From contig CM042151.1 in NCBI GenBank assembly GCA_023376005.1, positions 74,137,707 to 74,201,706 of the forward strand: a stretch of DNA of 64,000 bases. Reading direction: 5' to 3'. The notes beneath the pieces were generated by a model that was given only the letters and a program-made list of their open reading frames with translations, searched no databases and was not told the origin of the DNA. The stretch comes from Doryteuthis pealeii. Its lineage: Eukaryota > Mollusca > Cephalopoda > Myopsida > Loliginidae. The translations under genes and the position numbers were made by a program. The stretch's first letter is position 1. Every line of letters starts with the position of its first letter. Below are positions 23,771 to 36,545 of this stretch, in pieces.

Positions 23771-23946
23771 GAGAGAAACCATCTTCTTGTGAAATCTGTG
23801 GATCCTCTTTTTCAGTCCGTTCCAATTTAAAAAGGCATATGCAAAAACACAGTGGATCGAAACCATATTCTTGTGAAGTCTGTGGGTCTGCATTTTCTAG
23901 TAGTTCCCACTTAAAAAGACACATGGAAACACACACTAAACTTTAA
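23771..23946 (+). pseudogene. Two stranded C-terminal fingers of ZNF-A
   Basis: Two complete C2H2 fingers (SSCEICGSSFSVRSNLKRH and [19 protein letters not shown]) followed by ETHTKL and a stop. They match fingers 19 and 20 of ZNF-B by position and sequence. They are cut off from the array by the 1130-bp LINE and have no start of their own. Splicing around the LINE cannot be excluded. Confidence 0.85.
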
Positions 23947-23969
23947 AACTTAAATTTATAAAATGTCTA

Positions 23970-24300
23970 AAATGATAAATCCCTTCTTACCCTAGTTAAC
24001 TTACTGTTTGTGCCTTTTGAAGCAAATAAGTTAGATACCCCAAACCCCTTTATATGTTCTTTAATTTGTAAGTCATTAATTATGCTTAAATGTTTTATAC
24101 TTTGAATGTTTGGTAAAATACGAGACGTAAACCTTTCCTGTTAAATTTATTATAACCCATTTGTGTGAAATTTGTTTTTATTGTTTGTAAACTTGTTGCT
24201 CTTTTTCGTATATGCTGTGACTTATACAAAGTTTTTCCTTTAATTCATAGTTTTCCCCTGTATAGAAATAAAGACTTACTATAAATATTCTGTAGTCTGT
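23970..24300 (+). repeat. LTR-derived 3' UTR and poly(A) signal of ZNF-A
   Basis: Aligns by eye with the 3' two-fifths of the LTR at 42597-43640: TGTTTGTGCCTTTT, ATACCCCAAACCCC, GACGTAAACCTTTCCTG, GTGACTTATACAAAG, TTAATTCATAGTTTTC. AATAAA at 24267-24272 corresponds to the AATAAA of the LTR at 43513-43518. The transcript therefore probably ends at a retroviral-type poly(A) site about 20 bases further on. Confidence 0.7.
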
Positions 24301-25475
24301 GCGAGCTTATGTGAACCATTTGAAAATACTGGGAAAGCCATTTAGGTCAGCATAATTCAAACAAAGGGTTTCGGAAATGAGAGCCACTACTAGCATTACA
24401 AGCATTTAGCTGAAAAATGCTGACATTTTCAAATTTGCGACCTTAATCAGTTCAATTTGCAATTTCTCGAGTATTTCTTAACCAATCTTAAAAAGATTTA
24501 TCTGGATGGAAAGAGAATAGAGTAATCTTTCTAAATATGTAATTTTTATCGGTTTTCATCAATTTAATTATTTTTTACAGCAAGTTAAAACCGTATTTTC
24601 GGTCAAACAGCTGAAAACAAAAATATGACCGTTTTTTTTTTTTAGGATAAATTTTACACGCTGTTTTGTTTTTCAAAATCAAAGTAGTTTATCTTTATCA
24701 ATATTCTTGAAATTTTACACTCAAATAGAAGACACCTGGAAGTACAAACGGGGTCTTTTTTTTTGTTTCTAGGACCTGTGGAAATAAAAATATGAGAGGG
24801 CAAAGTTAAAGGTTATTTGTTTAAAAAATATGAAAGACACAAAAAAGAAGCACATGGTCTGTAATTTTAGAGACTTTCAAAATTATTTTCCTATAAAATT
24901 TATGAAATTTAAAGATTGCTAAGTGCTTAGGGATTTGATCCGAAAGTTTTGATTTTGAAGAAAAACCTCGAATTTATGTTACTTTCAGTTGTAAAAACAG
25001 CCTGTCAACTGACGTCACAAATTCGACCTTATAGATTTAAAATCACAATTTCTCGTATATTATTGTTCAATCTTAAAAATATTCATATGGTTGAAAATAA
25101 AATAAAACAATCTCTCTAAATATGTAATTTGTATGTGTTTTTATTAATTGAATATTTTTTTACAGAGAGTTAAAAAGGTATGCAAATATCTCCACTGGAA
25201 AATCCGCGGAGAAATTCAGCTTGAGAGATCACAGTACATCTGGGAACATGAGTCTCCACCAATATCATCAAATTGGAAGGTAACTGTGTTCTATGATATA
25301 TTTTAATCTGGAACAAACATAAAAAACTACTCTCATTATTGATATATATTTATAAATGTTTGAAGTGAAACTTACCAGTCTTGATTTAGAATGTGAACCT
25401 TTGACTAGCTTGAGAAGCAGGAGTGCTTATTAGTGACCTGATCTGAGGATTGGATTTAATTTTCTTTTCCAAGAA
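24300..25475 (+). mobile_element. Insertion in block A absent from block B, with a second R2/NeSL-like LINE scrap
   Basis: Block B passes directly from TTTGTAGTCTG to CTTCTCAAATGAATG (38480-38500), while block A has about 1.2 kb between the same words. At 25172-25350 lies a degraded piece of the same LINE as at 22641-23770 (ATCTCCACTGGAAAATC, TACATCTGGGAACATGAG, CTGTGTTCTATGA). Segments near 24450-24590 and 25020-25175 resemble each other, so the rest has an internal repeat. It is otherwise unclassified. Confidence 0.6.
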
Positions 25476-25479
25476 CTCT

Positions 25480-25985
25480 TCTCAAATGAATGACACATTA
25501 AAATGGAAAAAAGCTATGAATGATGAAATAAATGCTCTTAAAGAAAAGTAAACTTATGATCTTACTACCATACCTCAAAACAAGAAAGTTATTGGAGACA
25601 GATGGGTATATACAGTAAAATTAGGACCAAACAATGAACAACAATTTAGGATAGATATGTATCCAAAGGATTCTCACAGGTAGAAAATGTAGACCATCAA
25701 GAGACTTTTTAAACCACAGCAAAAATGACATCTATTAGAATGTTAATGCAGATTGCACTACATGACAATCTCATTGTACATCAAATGATATATAACTTAA
25801 TGCAGATGTCGACTGCGATATATATGTGGAATAGCCAAAGGGTTTTGTGCAAACAAATGAAGATGGTAAAAAGCTTGTTTGCAAATTAAAAAGTCATTGT
25901 ACGGACTACAATGAAATGGAAAAAATTGGCACAATTTACTACACAAATTTTTAACTGACCAGAACTTTGAACAATTATTATTATT
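25480..25985 (+). pseudogene. Ty1/copia reverse transcriptase fragment (block A)
   Basis: In frame pieces one can read WKKAMNDEINALKE, PQNKKVIGDRWVYTVK, SQVENVDHQETF and CDIYVE followed by PKGFVQTNEDGKKL with one base lost between. This is the conserved N-terminal half of copia RT (MxxEIxAL...KWVYKxK...EQPxGF). Stops and small deletions are frequent. No LTR, integrase or Gag is attached. The same fragment is at 38495-39000, in line with the block duplication. Confidence 0.75.
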
Positions 25986-25989
25986 GTGT

Positions 25990-26866
25990 GTATATATGAA
26001 ATACAATCATTAATATTGTGCGTATATATAAAAAAAATCATTATTATTGTGTGTATATATATAAAAAAAGGTTATAAAAATTCAAAGACAATCATAATAA
26101 CTTGGGTAAATCGTTGCCGAAAAATTCACTGAACCAATAAACAAGATAAAGTTAAGAGTTTTTCATAAACGGTTTAAAATTAATTTAGCAAGAGTTACCT
26201 ACCTTTGACTCTCATTTTAATGACAATGAAAAGAAACCAAACATTACGGAGAGAATGTTGAATTATTATAATGTTATATTTTCTCTCACACTATTTCTTA
26301 AAATAAAGGCAGGAGGTATTTAAGCTCCTCCCTTTTTCATCCAATCTTTTGGTGCCTTTTTAAATGGTGTATGTGTAATTTAAAAATAAAATTCAACTGA
26401 GTCACTCATTTATATTCCTCTTTCCTCCTTATCATAAATACTTTTTTATTTAACATGGACTTTGAACACAGGAACATAACACATCGATATTTGTTCTGTT
26501 TAAATAGGGGGCGCTAAATTTTCATTAAATTTTTCGACAAAAGAAATATTAGAATTTGATACTTAAGTAACGTAGTTATTGAATAAATTAGTTTTTAGTT
26601 TGTGTTAATTATAGGGGGATACATTTCACAGGGAAAAATTGGTGGTACCTAGTAGAATGTAAAAATATGAAATATGAGATGTTTAAACTTAACATCATGA
26701 TATTGTCATATTAAATGAATTTTATAAATTGATTTATCATAGCAGAAATACCAAATTTTATCTGAAAAATTTGAAAATAAAATTACAGGTTCATTATAGT
26801 ATGTATTCATTAATAAATCATTAAAATCATTCCTGATTTTTGAACTTTTAGATCTCGCAAAATAAT
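25990..26866. other. AT-rich block with a family B end
   Basis: No gene. 26440-26652 includes the inverted family B terminus (TTTCACAGGGAAAAATTGGTGGTACCTA at its right edge), then family A-like sequence to 26850. The same order is found at 39790-40200. Confidence 0.5.
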
Positions 26867-26974
26867 AATTATAATAAGGAACATCATAGGCATTTCAGTC
26901 TTGGAAGACTATAATAAAGTTTTTATGTGCCCCTGAAGATACAGTGCCTCCCAGCTGGAAGGGGCAATTGCAAA

Positions 26975-28583
26975 TCACCTGAGATCATTCTGGCAGCCAT
27001 CCTTAAATCGCATCTGGGGGCGACCAATTTGTCTTTTACCAGACATAAGCTCTCCATAGAGGATGTCTTTCGGGATTCGTCCATCATCTACCCGACATAC
27101 ATGACCCAACCATTGGAGACAACATTGTCTCAGTAGAGAGCACAAGCTGGGGAGTTGAGCTCTCTGTAGAACTGCTGTGTTAGTGATCCTGTCCCTCCAG
27201 ATGATGCCCCGTATATGTCTAAGGCAGTGAAGGTAGAAGTTATTTAGCCGCCTCTCTTGGTGAGAGTATAAGATCCATGTTTCACTTCCATACATAAGGG
27301 TGCTGATAACACATGCCCTATACACTTGTACCTTTGTATGGATAGTGAGCTTGCTGTTGTCCCACACTCTTGCTGTGAGCTTCCCAGAAGTTGAGGCAGC
27401 TTTTTCAATCTGGCAACTAAGTACAGTATCAAGTGACAGGCTGATGGTGATGGTGGACCCAAGGCAGGGTGTAGTTGTTGATGGTGATGGAGGGAGGATT
27501 TACAGTTCCCTGACCCATCATCTTGGTTTTCTTTATACTAATGGTCAGACTGAAGTCCTGGCAGGCTTGGGTGAACTGGTCCATGAGTTTGCAGGTGCTC
27601 CTGTGAGTGTGCTACCACTGCTGCATCATCAGCATGTCCCGAATGACAAATTGCTTGACCGTTGTTTTGTCTTTTAGACGGCTGAGATTGAACAGATTAC
27701 CATCTGTCCTTGTGTGAAGGTAGACTCCTTCTGTTGTTTTACCAAAAGCTTGGCGCAGAAGGAGGGAAAAGAAGATCCCAAACAGAGTGGGTGCCAACAC
27801 ACATCCCTGCTTGACACCACGATGGATGCTGAAAGGGTCTGAGGTGGACACATCAAACTGGATGGTGCCTTGCATGTCAGTGTGAAAGGACTGAAGAATG
27901 CGGAGAAGTTTTGAGGAGCAGCCTAATCGTTCTATCATCTGGAAGAGATGACTCCTGCTTACAAGGTCGAAAGATTTTGTGAGGTCAATAAATGCTATGT
28001 AGAGTGGTCTTCTCTGTTCTCTACATTTCTCCTAAAGCTGCCTCAGAGAGAAGATCATGTCAGTAGTGGACCTTCCTACTCTGAAACCGGCCTGTGATTC
28101 AGGGTAAGTCTTTTCTGCGAGGAGCTAGCGTCTATTTCGTGCAACTCTAGCAAAGAGTTTACCTGTAATGCTGAGTTAAGAGATACCACGGTAGTTATTG
28201 CAATCACTGCTGTCTCCCTTGTTCTTATACAGTGTTATGATGGTGGCATTTCTCATGTCTTGTGGGATAACCCCTTCACTCCAGCATAGGCAGAGGAGCT
28301 TGTGGAGTTTTTCTAGGAGAACAGATATCCCACACTTTAGAATTTCAGCTGTGATTCTGTCGCTGCCATGTGATTTGCCACAGTTTAGTCTGTCAAGTTC
28401 AATGCAAAGTTCTTCAGCTGTAGGTTCCTTATCTAGCTCTTCTGCTACTGGTTGTCGCTCTACATGACGTGGGACTGCATCAGAAACAGTGTTGACGCTG
28501 GCATAGAGTTCTGAGTAATGTTCTACCCAGCGATCAAGTTGTTTAGATTGATCTTTTATGATTTCTCCTGAGGCGTATTTCAA
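26975..28583 (-). pseudogene. LINE copy A reverse transcriptase and C-terminal region
   Basis: Pieces in several frames: EWCIELD-type thumb lead-in and TLYKNKGDSSDCNNYRGIS (RT block 1-2) at 28176-28583; GVKQGCVLAPTLFGIFF (RT block 4) at 27612-27938, where the catalytic aspartates are lost to a frameshift at the end of that frame (RDMLMMQQW); then YGSETW, QWLGHV and GRPQMRFKD of the C-terminal region at 26975-27367. The order and motifs are those of APE-type LINEs. It is not functional. Confidence 0.8.
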
Positions 28584-29850
28584 AGGAGCGATTTTGTGAT
28601 GTGATGGTCCAAGCAGCCCTTTTTAGCCATCGTACATGCCTTTGATATTACTGGACTCAGCAGATGATTGAATGCTGCAGCAAAGCTGTAGCCAGTAACT
28701 GTTAGCACAGCGATGTGCAGTTTGTTGTAGCTTCTTCCTTGAAGCTCTAAGGGCATGTAAAGTCTTGGCATTCGGCACAAATTTGTAATTAATGGAAGCG
28801 ATATTTTTTCTTCCAAGATTGGTGTCAATACAGATTCATTGGCTCTGAACCAATCATTAGACCTACGCACTCTTTTGCCAAAAACTGCCAGGGCTATGTT
28901 ATGGATGGTAGTCCATAGGCCATCCCAATATTGCTGGGCAGAGCAACACTGTGGTAGGTGGTGGAGAGATTCCTCTAGGGCACAGAGGAAGGCAGCAGCT
29001 TTGGTTTGGTCAGCTGCTTTGGCACTATCCACACGAGGGGGTCCATTTGATTTGACCCTGTGGAAATTTTTAATTCGGAGTTTGACTCTACAGCAGACGA
29101 GGGAGTGCTCTGAGTCACAGTCTACTCTGTGAAAGCTGCGAGTTTGGAGGAGACTTCTAAGGACGGAGCGCCGTGTTATGATCAGGTCCAACTGGTGCCA
29201 GTGGCCTGATCGTGGGTGTCTCCAGGAAACTTTGTGATGAGGTTTGGACTGAAAATATGAGTTGGTGATGCAGAGATTGTGGTATGTGCAGAACTCAAGG
29301 AGACATTGTCGATTCTCATTACTTCTACCAATGCCATGATAACCCAAGCAAGATGGCCAGGAGTCGTGGTCAGCACCTGCTCTTGCGTCAAAATCTCCAA
29401 GAGGGTAAAGTTGATCTTGTTTGCCGATGTTTTTTACAATCAACTCAAGCTCATCATAAAATTTGTCCTTTGTTTCTTGAGGGGCGCTAAGTGTTGGAGC
29501 ATATACACTAACCAGGAGGACAGGTCCTATCGAAGAGTTCAGGCGGAGGGTCAAAATTCTCTCTGAGCCACCTTTAGGTGGTACTATTGCTCCCAGTCAA
29601 GAGTTCCTGACTGCAAAGCCAACTCCATGGTCTCTGGTTTCACCAGGAGGTTTCCCTTGCCAGAAAAAGGTGTAGTCTCTTTCTTTCAATGAGCCTGATG
29701 AGAGAAGTCAGGTTTTTTGAAGAGTAGAGACGTCAACTTGTCTCTTCAAGAGTTCTTTATTGATGACTGCAGTTTTGCAGGCATCTCTTATATCCAATAT
29801 GTTGTCAGTTTGTCCAGGTGTCATTGTCCTAATATTCCAGCATCCGAGGC
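28580..29850 (-). pseudogene. LINE copy A AP-like endonuclease
   Basis: The long frame 28580-29554 contains VSVYAPT, LGDFDARAGADHDSW and WRHPRSGHWHQLDLIITRR, the middle and late motifs of the exonuclease-endonuclease-phosphatase fold. The final DH motif is changed to SEH. The N-terminal motif (STLQ, with a stop where copy B reads ETRL) lies upstream near 29715. The enzyme nicks target DNA in LINE retrotransposition. Confidence 0.8.
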
Positions 29851-30619
29851 GTAATGCAAGAGTTTTAGTTTTTTTTCATTTTGTTTGGTGCATACGTTTG
29901 CCACCCGCTTGTTAGGACAAATCCCTTAGCTACCTGCATCCAATGAAGCAGGCAAGTTGTGGCGGAACAGTACCTAATTGGCTGAGGGCTGCTCAGGTTG
30001 AGGCAGGTGGTAGCTGTCCAGTGAGATGAAGACATCTCTCCCACCGATGGAGGTTCCCCCCTGGTGCCCAACTCTACGCCAAACGAGGAAGGACTTCAAA
30101 CCGTTAACTGCTGATCTCCTGTGATGTGCCTACAGCACAGTGTAGGAGATTCCCATCCAGGGCACACAAAAAAAGAGCCTGGGTAAAATGTATGGAGGCC
30201 CTGGATTGCCCAAGTGACAGGGCCCCCTTCTCTGCCGTGATCCGAAGGAATTGTGAACCAATACATTCGGCGTCCGTTTGGCTGCAGTGTTTTACACACT
30301 AAACTGCCCAACAGTGTCCAAGCCGTGATTTCTGTCAGGGTTTTTTCCCTTAGCCTTTTCCTATCTAGAGGATAACCACAAGGCAGCGGAGGTTATTTAG
30401 ATTATTACGCGCCTGGATACCAGCCCAGGTATTTCTGTGTTCTTGCGTTAAAGTGCTAGATGGCCGTTGAGCGGGAAGCTTCCTCCGCCCTTTCATAGGT
30501 TTCATTTCCAATCTGCTGGGTGTCTAGCCACCCTCCTCAACAGGCAAGCGGGAAGTACAGGGTTACATAATACCCATAGCGCTTTGTGCGACCTGACATG
30601 AGATAAATAATGATTTTTT

Positions 30620-33600
30620 TTTACAACAGGTCTGTTTCTTTATTGATATTTCACAGGGAAAATTGGTAGTACCTAATGTAGCACAATTCTGTATTCATGG
30701 TTCTTTTACTAAAAAAAAAAAAAAAAAAAAAAAATGTTTTTTGGCGGTTAATTTCTTCATATTTCATAAAATAAAATCGTGGGGGGTAGACCTCGTAAAA
30801 AATATTTCCCCCCATCAAAAGGTAAGTAATAGTGAAAATTTTCGTGAAAATCAGATCATTAATTTGTACTAGGTACCACCAACAAACGTCATGTAGACAG
30901 TTTAGACCATATTGAAAGAAGAAATATAAATATTTTTTAACTTTATTTTTTAAATCTCGCAAAAAAGAAATAACAAACATAAAGAGTTGTCACAAAGGAA
31001 AAAAGTTAATTCATAGATCACATTATTCGATTAGGGAAAAATTACTCGTCGTTGTCTTGAAAAATAAGTAAAACAGTCCGTTTTCTTACATTATGGTCAG
31101 TTTTTTTATTCACATTTTTTTAGCTGAATTCTGTATTCATGATACTTTTACTAAAAAAAAAAAAACTCTTGCATTGAAACTTATAAAAATCTTCTAATAT
31201 AATTATTCAGACTCTTATCTTTATAGAAAAAAGTAAAAATCGTTTTTTGTCGGTTCATTTTTTCGTATTTCATAAAACGCTAAGTAATGATGGAAACTTT
31301 CGTGAAAATCGGACCATTAATTGATTTTTCATAGAATTTTTAAAAAGGCTCTAGTTATAACTTGTTTTTGGCTACGTAAAATTTAAATCGATTTAACAGT
31401 GCAAAATTGTAAACATTGCTTTTCGTTTATAATTTTCATTATTTCCGTAGGCTGAAAATTTAAAAAAACAAAAACATCAGAATTTTGTTTCATGTTTCTT
31501 CTTTCGAATAGACAAAACATTTTCAACATAATATTAACCTTTATGCAAATATCATTGTGTTAAATATAGGGGGGGGGGGTAAATTTATCATGGAAAATTG
31601 GTGGTAGCTTTTGAATACGTTAAATTTCAATTGATTTAACGGTGCAAAATTGTAAACATTATTTTCGTTCATAATTATCATTATTTCGGTAAGCTGAATT
31701 TTTAAAAAAAATCATATATTTAAAACAATGAAACTTACAAAAAATTAATATTTTCTTGAAAATTTTTTTTCTATTCGAAAGAAAAAACATTAAATAATTT
31801 TCTGATGATTTAAAAAAAAAATCTTTCCACCTTACGGAAATAATGAAAATTATGATTGAAAAACAATGTTTTCATTTTTGCACTGTTAAATCAACTGAAA
31901 TTTAACGTGGCTAAAAACAAATTACGAGAAGAGGTTTTCTTTTTTAATTCTATGAAAAATCAATTAATTATCTGATTTTCACAAAAATATACCTTTGGAT
32001 GTAAATACATCTGAATTAGTTTTTTTCTAAAATATATTAGGGGAAATTTTTTACGAGGTCTATCACCCCACCTACCCCATTTTATTTTATGAGATTAAAA
32101 AAATGACGCGTCAGAAAAATTTTCTACTTTTTTTTTCTATAAAGATAAGAGTCTGAATAACTATATCAATAAAATTGTATAACATACTGAGCAGTAGTTT
32201 TTTTTTTTAGGAAAAATTAATGAAATCGGAAATAAAAAGTGCAAAAAAAAATGTCATAATATTAATATTTGAAATCTTTTTTTTTTTGCTTTAGTAATTG
32301 GTATGTACTATATTCTATTAAATTGTCAAAAAAAAAAAATCTTTTTAAGAAAATAATTTTTAAGGAATTTTCAATCTTTTGTATGCTTAAATATTTTTTA
32401 TTTTCTGCGTGAAATAAATTAAATTTGTTTATTCTGCGTCAAAAAATCGAATTTTTCACGGATATTTAAATATATGCATTTTAGAATTCAGTAACCAAAA
32501 TTTGTTTTTCTTAGTGTAAAAAATTATTTTATTTAACTTTTCGACCAATTACATTAAAAAGTAAGTATATATTGATTATTTTATCAGTCTTTCTCTTTGA
32601 AAAATATTCAAATTTTCATTTTTATTTTCGATTTTAAATATTAATACTAAAACCAAAGACCTTTTTTTAACATCAATTTCAGTGCGAAATTTTAATATTA
32701 ATTTTTTAAAAGTTTTTATTCATTTTAATAGTAAATTTTGGCTAAAAAAGTATGTCCGTTACACCCAACCGTACATAGATGCATAACCGTAAGAGGGTAA
32801 TATTATGCATTTTTTCTGTCTAAATTGCGGCCTGAAAATTACCCTTAGGAATTTAATATACATGAATAGGTTTGTTTATGTAATTTTCCCAATCGGATAA
32901 TTTGATCTTTGAATTAACTGTTTTTCTTTGTACCAACCCTGTACGATCTTTGTTTTTTACGAGATTTTTGATAAACAAAGTTCGGAAATATCTATTTCGG
33001 TTTTATTCAAGATGGCCTAAACTGATCACGTGATCGAATTGGAGGTACTGTTTTTCGTTTGATTATTTCCGTAAGCTGAACATTTTTTTAAAAATCATTA
33101 GAAGTTTGTTAAATGTTTCTTCTTTCGAATAGACAAAACATTTTCAACATAATATTAACCTTTATGCAAAGTTTATTGTGTTGAATATAGGTGTGGGGGT
33201 AAATTTATCAGGGATAATTGGTGGTATCTATTGGCTACGTTGAATTTCAATTGATTTAACGGTGCAAATTTGTAAACATTATTTTCATTCATAATTATCA
33301 TTATTTCCGTAAGCTGAATTTAAGAAAAAAAAATCACCAGGCAGTTTTTTTTTAATGTTTCTTCATTAGAATGGGGAAAAAATTCAAGATTTGAAAATAG
33401 ATATCTTTAATATCAATTAATAATGTTCTGTATTTTCAGAAGTCCCAATTATTTTCCACATACCGTTTTGTATGAGAAAGATTTTAATTTTATCCAAAAA
33501 TATTTGTATTGACAATGTTACTGTTTCGTATCTGAGTAAGTTAAGTAGTAGGTCTTAGATCTAAGATCTACCCTTGTAATGAAAAAGAAAATCACCATTG

Positions 33601-34165
33601 AAAATAGATAAACCTTTTTTTTTTATAACTGCTAAAAAGATTTTAAAAGATTTTAACAATTAGGCACCATTTAAAACTAATAAGACAAAAAAACTTTATT
33701 ATTGTAAATTTTAAGGATCAATTCAATTAATGTGAATTTTTGTCAAGGGAAAAACACCGGAATTAACTCCCTTGCTTTCTACTTTTTGTAAACCTTTTTG
33801 CACTGATTGCAAATGAACGACACGTTTTAATTTCATTCAACAAGAAAACATTAGTTTTATTCGAAATATTATATTTTCCCCTTTTTTCTAACGTTGTATA
33901 ACACGTAAGGAAGAAAAATCAGACAAAAGAAAAGAGAAAGAAGTAAGTATAACGTTATGTTATTATTTCTCTTTACAAATAAAAAAAAGAAAACGTAATT
34001 TGCAGGGAAACTCTGTTTTCCACTGACGAAAAAGTAAAATGATTTTTAAATTTCTGACAATACTTTATCCACTATTGATACAAAAATATCTGGAATCTTT
34101 TGAAAGCTGATTTAATTATTGTTCAAAAATCTAAGAAAAATCAGACGAAAGAACAGAGAAAGAAG
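30620..34165. repeat. Mosaic of family B and C repeats, block A
   Basis: Family B ends in both orientations are packed here: GGGAAAATTGGTAGTACC near 30655, TAGGTACCACCAAC near 30870, GGTGGTAGC near 31605, GGAGGTAC near 33045, GGTGGTATC near 33225. A long family B body lies at about 31710-33050, and family C at 33400-34165. A long A run is at 30713-30734. No gene. The same order, with extra insertions, is at 45110-48127. Confidence 0.65.
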
Positions 34166-35115
34166 TAGGTACCACCAAATTGACCCTGTGAAATTTACCC
34201 CCCCCCCTATATTTAACACAATGAAACTTACAGAAAATTTAATATTTTCTTGAAAAATTTTTTTCCATTTTAAAGAAAAAACATAAAATAAACTCCTGAT
34301 GATTTAAAAAAAAAATTTTCAGCATACGAAAATAATGAAAATTATGATTGAAAAACAATGTTTTCATTTTTGCACTGTTAAATCAACTGAAATTTAACGT
34401 AGCTAAAAACAAGTTACGATAAGAGGATTTTTTAAAAAATTCTATGAAAAATCAATTAATAATCTGATTTTCACGAAAATTTCCATAAATGTTTACCATT
34501 GGATGTAAATACATCTGAAATAGTTTTTTTCTAAAATATATTAGGGGAAATATTTTTTACGAGGTCTATTTCCCCCCCCCTATTTTATTTTATGAGATAA
34601 AAAAAAATGACGTGTCAGAAAAAATCTTTTTCTTTTTTTCTATAAAGATAAGAGTCTGAATAACTATATCAATGAAATTGTATGAATGTACGACGTCTAG
34701 TTTTTTGAGGAAAAATTAATGAAATCGGAAATAAAAAGTGCAAAAAAATGTCATAATATTAATATTTGAAAACTTTTTTTTTCTTTTATAATTGGTATGT
34801 ACTATATTCTATTAAACTGTCAAAAAAAAAAAATTTTTTTTAAAGAAATTAATTTTTAAGAGATTTTCAATCTTTTGTGTGATTAAATATTTTTATTTTC
34901 TGCGTGAAATAAATTTTTTTTTTTCCTGCGTCAAAAAATCGAATTTTTCACGGATATTTAAAAATATGAATTTTATAATTCAGGTGAACTAAACAGTGGT
35001 CCGATACGAGCTCGATTAATATTTTAAAAAGAATTTGTAATTTTTATTGTTGAATAGTAATGTGTGATCCTTAGAATGTACAGAAGAGCATTGTTGACAT
35101 ATTTGTATTACAAAG
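34166..35115 (+). mobile_element. hAT-like MITE family B copy
   Basis: Starts TAGGTACCACCAAATTGACC directly after GAAAGAAG of a family C copy. It runs through the full first two thirds of the family to about 35115, where family A-like sequence begins. The right terminus is missing, so no target duplication can be shown. Confidence 0.7.
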
Positions 35116-35500
35116 AGACGAGACGCTTCTAATCAGGCTGTTCATATTTTAAATGAATTTTATATATGAATTTTTCATAGCTAAAATGCTAAATTAAAGT
35201 TTTGAAATAAAATAACTGATGCATTATAAAATTCATTAATTGATAAATCAATACTGAAAATTTTATTAAAATTGGATAATTGCCTGATTTTTGGTAAAAT
35301 TTTCTTTGCAATCGCAAATGTTACAGTAAAATTGTAAACAAGAGCCGAAGACCATTGAATAAGAGACAGAATGGCTGGTCACGTCGAAATTGACCAAAAC
35401 AAATTCCTTTAAATGTATTAAAAATAAACTGCAGATGTAGCTATCGGCAAAAATTCTTTAATCTCTTGTATTGATATCAAATGCATTGTTGAATAACAAT
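35115..35500 (+). repeat. Family A fragment before zinc-finger block B
   Basis: Contains TTTTGAAATAAAATAACTGATGC and AATACTGAAAATTTTATTAAAATTGG. No coding content. Confidence 0.5.
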
Positions 35501-35630
35501 TTTCTTGAAATATGAGGTGATTGTGATATCATAATACCAAAAATTTAATTAAATTTCAATAAATTATTATTATTTAATCTCTTGTTTCTTTTATTTTTAG
35601 AATAATATGTTAATTCTTATTCATTTACAG

Positions 35631-36545
35631 ATATCAACTGCATTGAGAAGAATGGTGTTGAAATGTAAAAGGACACATAGAAACACCTAACAAAGAACAA
35701 ATATATTGTCCTGATGTGTGTGAATTTACATATTGAGAACTCACAGGATAATTATATGAATGTTTTCAAGAACAAGAACAAAAAGAGACTCCAGAGAAAC
35801 CCAAATTTTTTCCATTGTAGAGATCAGCAAATAAATTGATAAATAAATATCCACAATTTGCAGATCATCATTATCACATAGACTGGAAATATAAAAAGAC
35901 ACATTCAAACACATGCTGAAGGATAAAGATGTGTGGATCTGCATATTAACAGAGTTTGGAGTTACACATATGAACATTTTCCGAAATTCACATTTCAAAA
36001 AACGTGGGAAAATAGGCTCTAATAATACACAAATTTTCACAAATTTGACAATCAGCATATTTCCTGAAATCAGAAACAGATGTGAAAACACAATTATGAG
36101 TGGAAGTATTTTCTTGTAAAATTGTCAATCAATATTTCCAGTGAATTCTAGTTTGAAAGCACTCATGCAAACACAGACTAGAAACAAACAATTTTCTTGT
36201 GAAATCTGCAGATCAGCATTTTCACAGAGTTCAAGTTTGAAATTTGTTACATGAATGTTTTCAAGGACAAGTACAAAAAGAGACTCAAGAGAAACCCAAC
36301 TTTTTTCCATTGTAGGGATCAGCAAATAAATTGATAAATAAATATCCACAATTTGCAGACCATCATTATCACATAGACTGGAAATATAAAAAGACACATT
36401 CAAATACATACTGAAGGAAAAAAAAAAAAAGAATATTCTACTAATGTGTAGATCTGCATATTAACAGAGTTTGGAATTGAATATATGAACATTTTCCGAA
36501 ATTCACAGATCAATATTTTCAGTAAGTTCTAGTTTAAAAGCAATC
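35631..36545 (+). pseudogene. Decayed zinc fingers upstream of ZNF-B, partly duplicated
   Basis: Follows the conserved TTCTTATTCATTTACAG splice-site-like run. The same finger scraps as upstream of ZNF-A are present, but a segment of about 495 bp is tandemly doubled: AAAAAGAGACTC...CCATTGTAG..GATCAGCAAATAAATTG occurs near 35780 and again near 36275. One scrap near 36195-36235 still reads FSCEICRSAFSQSSSL, so it decayed recently or came from a younger array. No continuous frame links it to ZNF-B. Confidence 0.7.

Larger units (their letters stand above)
26867..30613 (-). mobile_element. APE-type LINE copy A (RTE-like), near full length but broken
   Basis: On the minus strand the order is 5' UTR (30613 to about 29850), endonuclease, reverse transcriptase, C-terminal region, and a short AT tail (TTATTATAATTATTATTTT near 26867). 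The endonuclease-RT pair is of the kind often misannotated as craniofacial development protein 2-like, which points to the RTE clade. Frameshifts and stops split the frame. The 5' UTR contains one copy of the 290-bp unit that is doubled in copy B. It shares its neighbours with copy B, so the LINE was probably in place before the blocks duplicated. Confidence 0.8.

Noticed and set aside
28176..29554. LINE endonuclease frame as a host craniofacial development protein gene
   Set aside because: That name is a frequent misannotation of LINE endonuclease-RT proteins; RT blocks follow and a second copy lies at 40433-45005.
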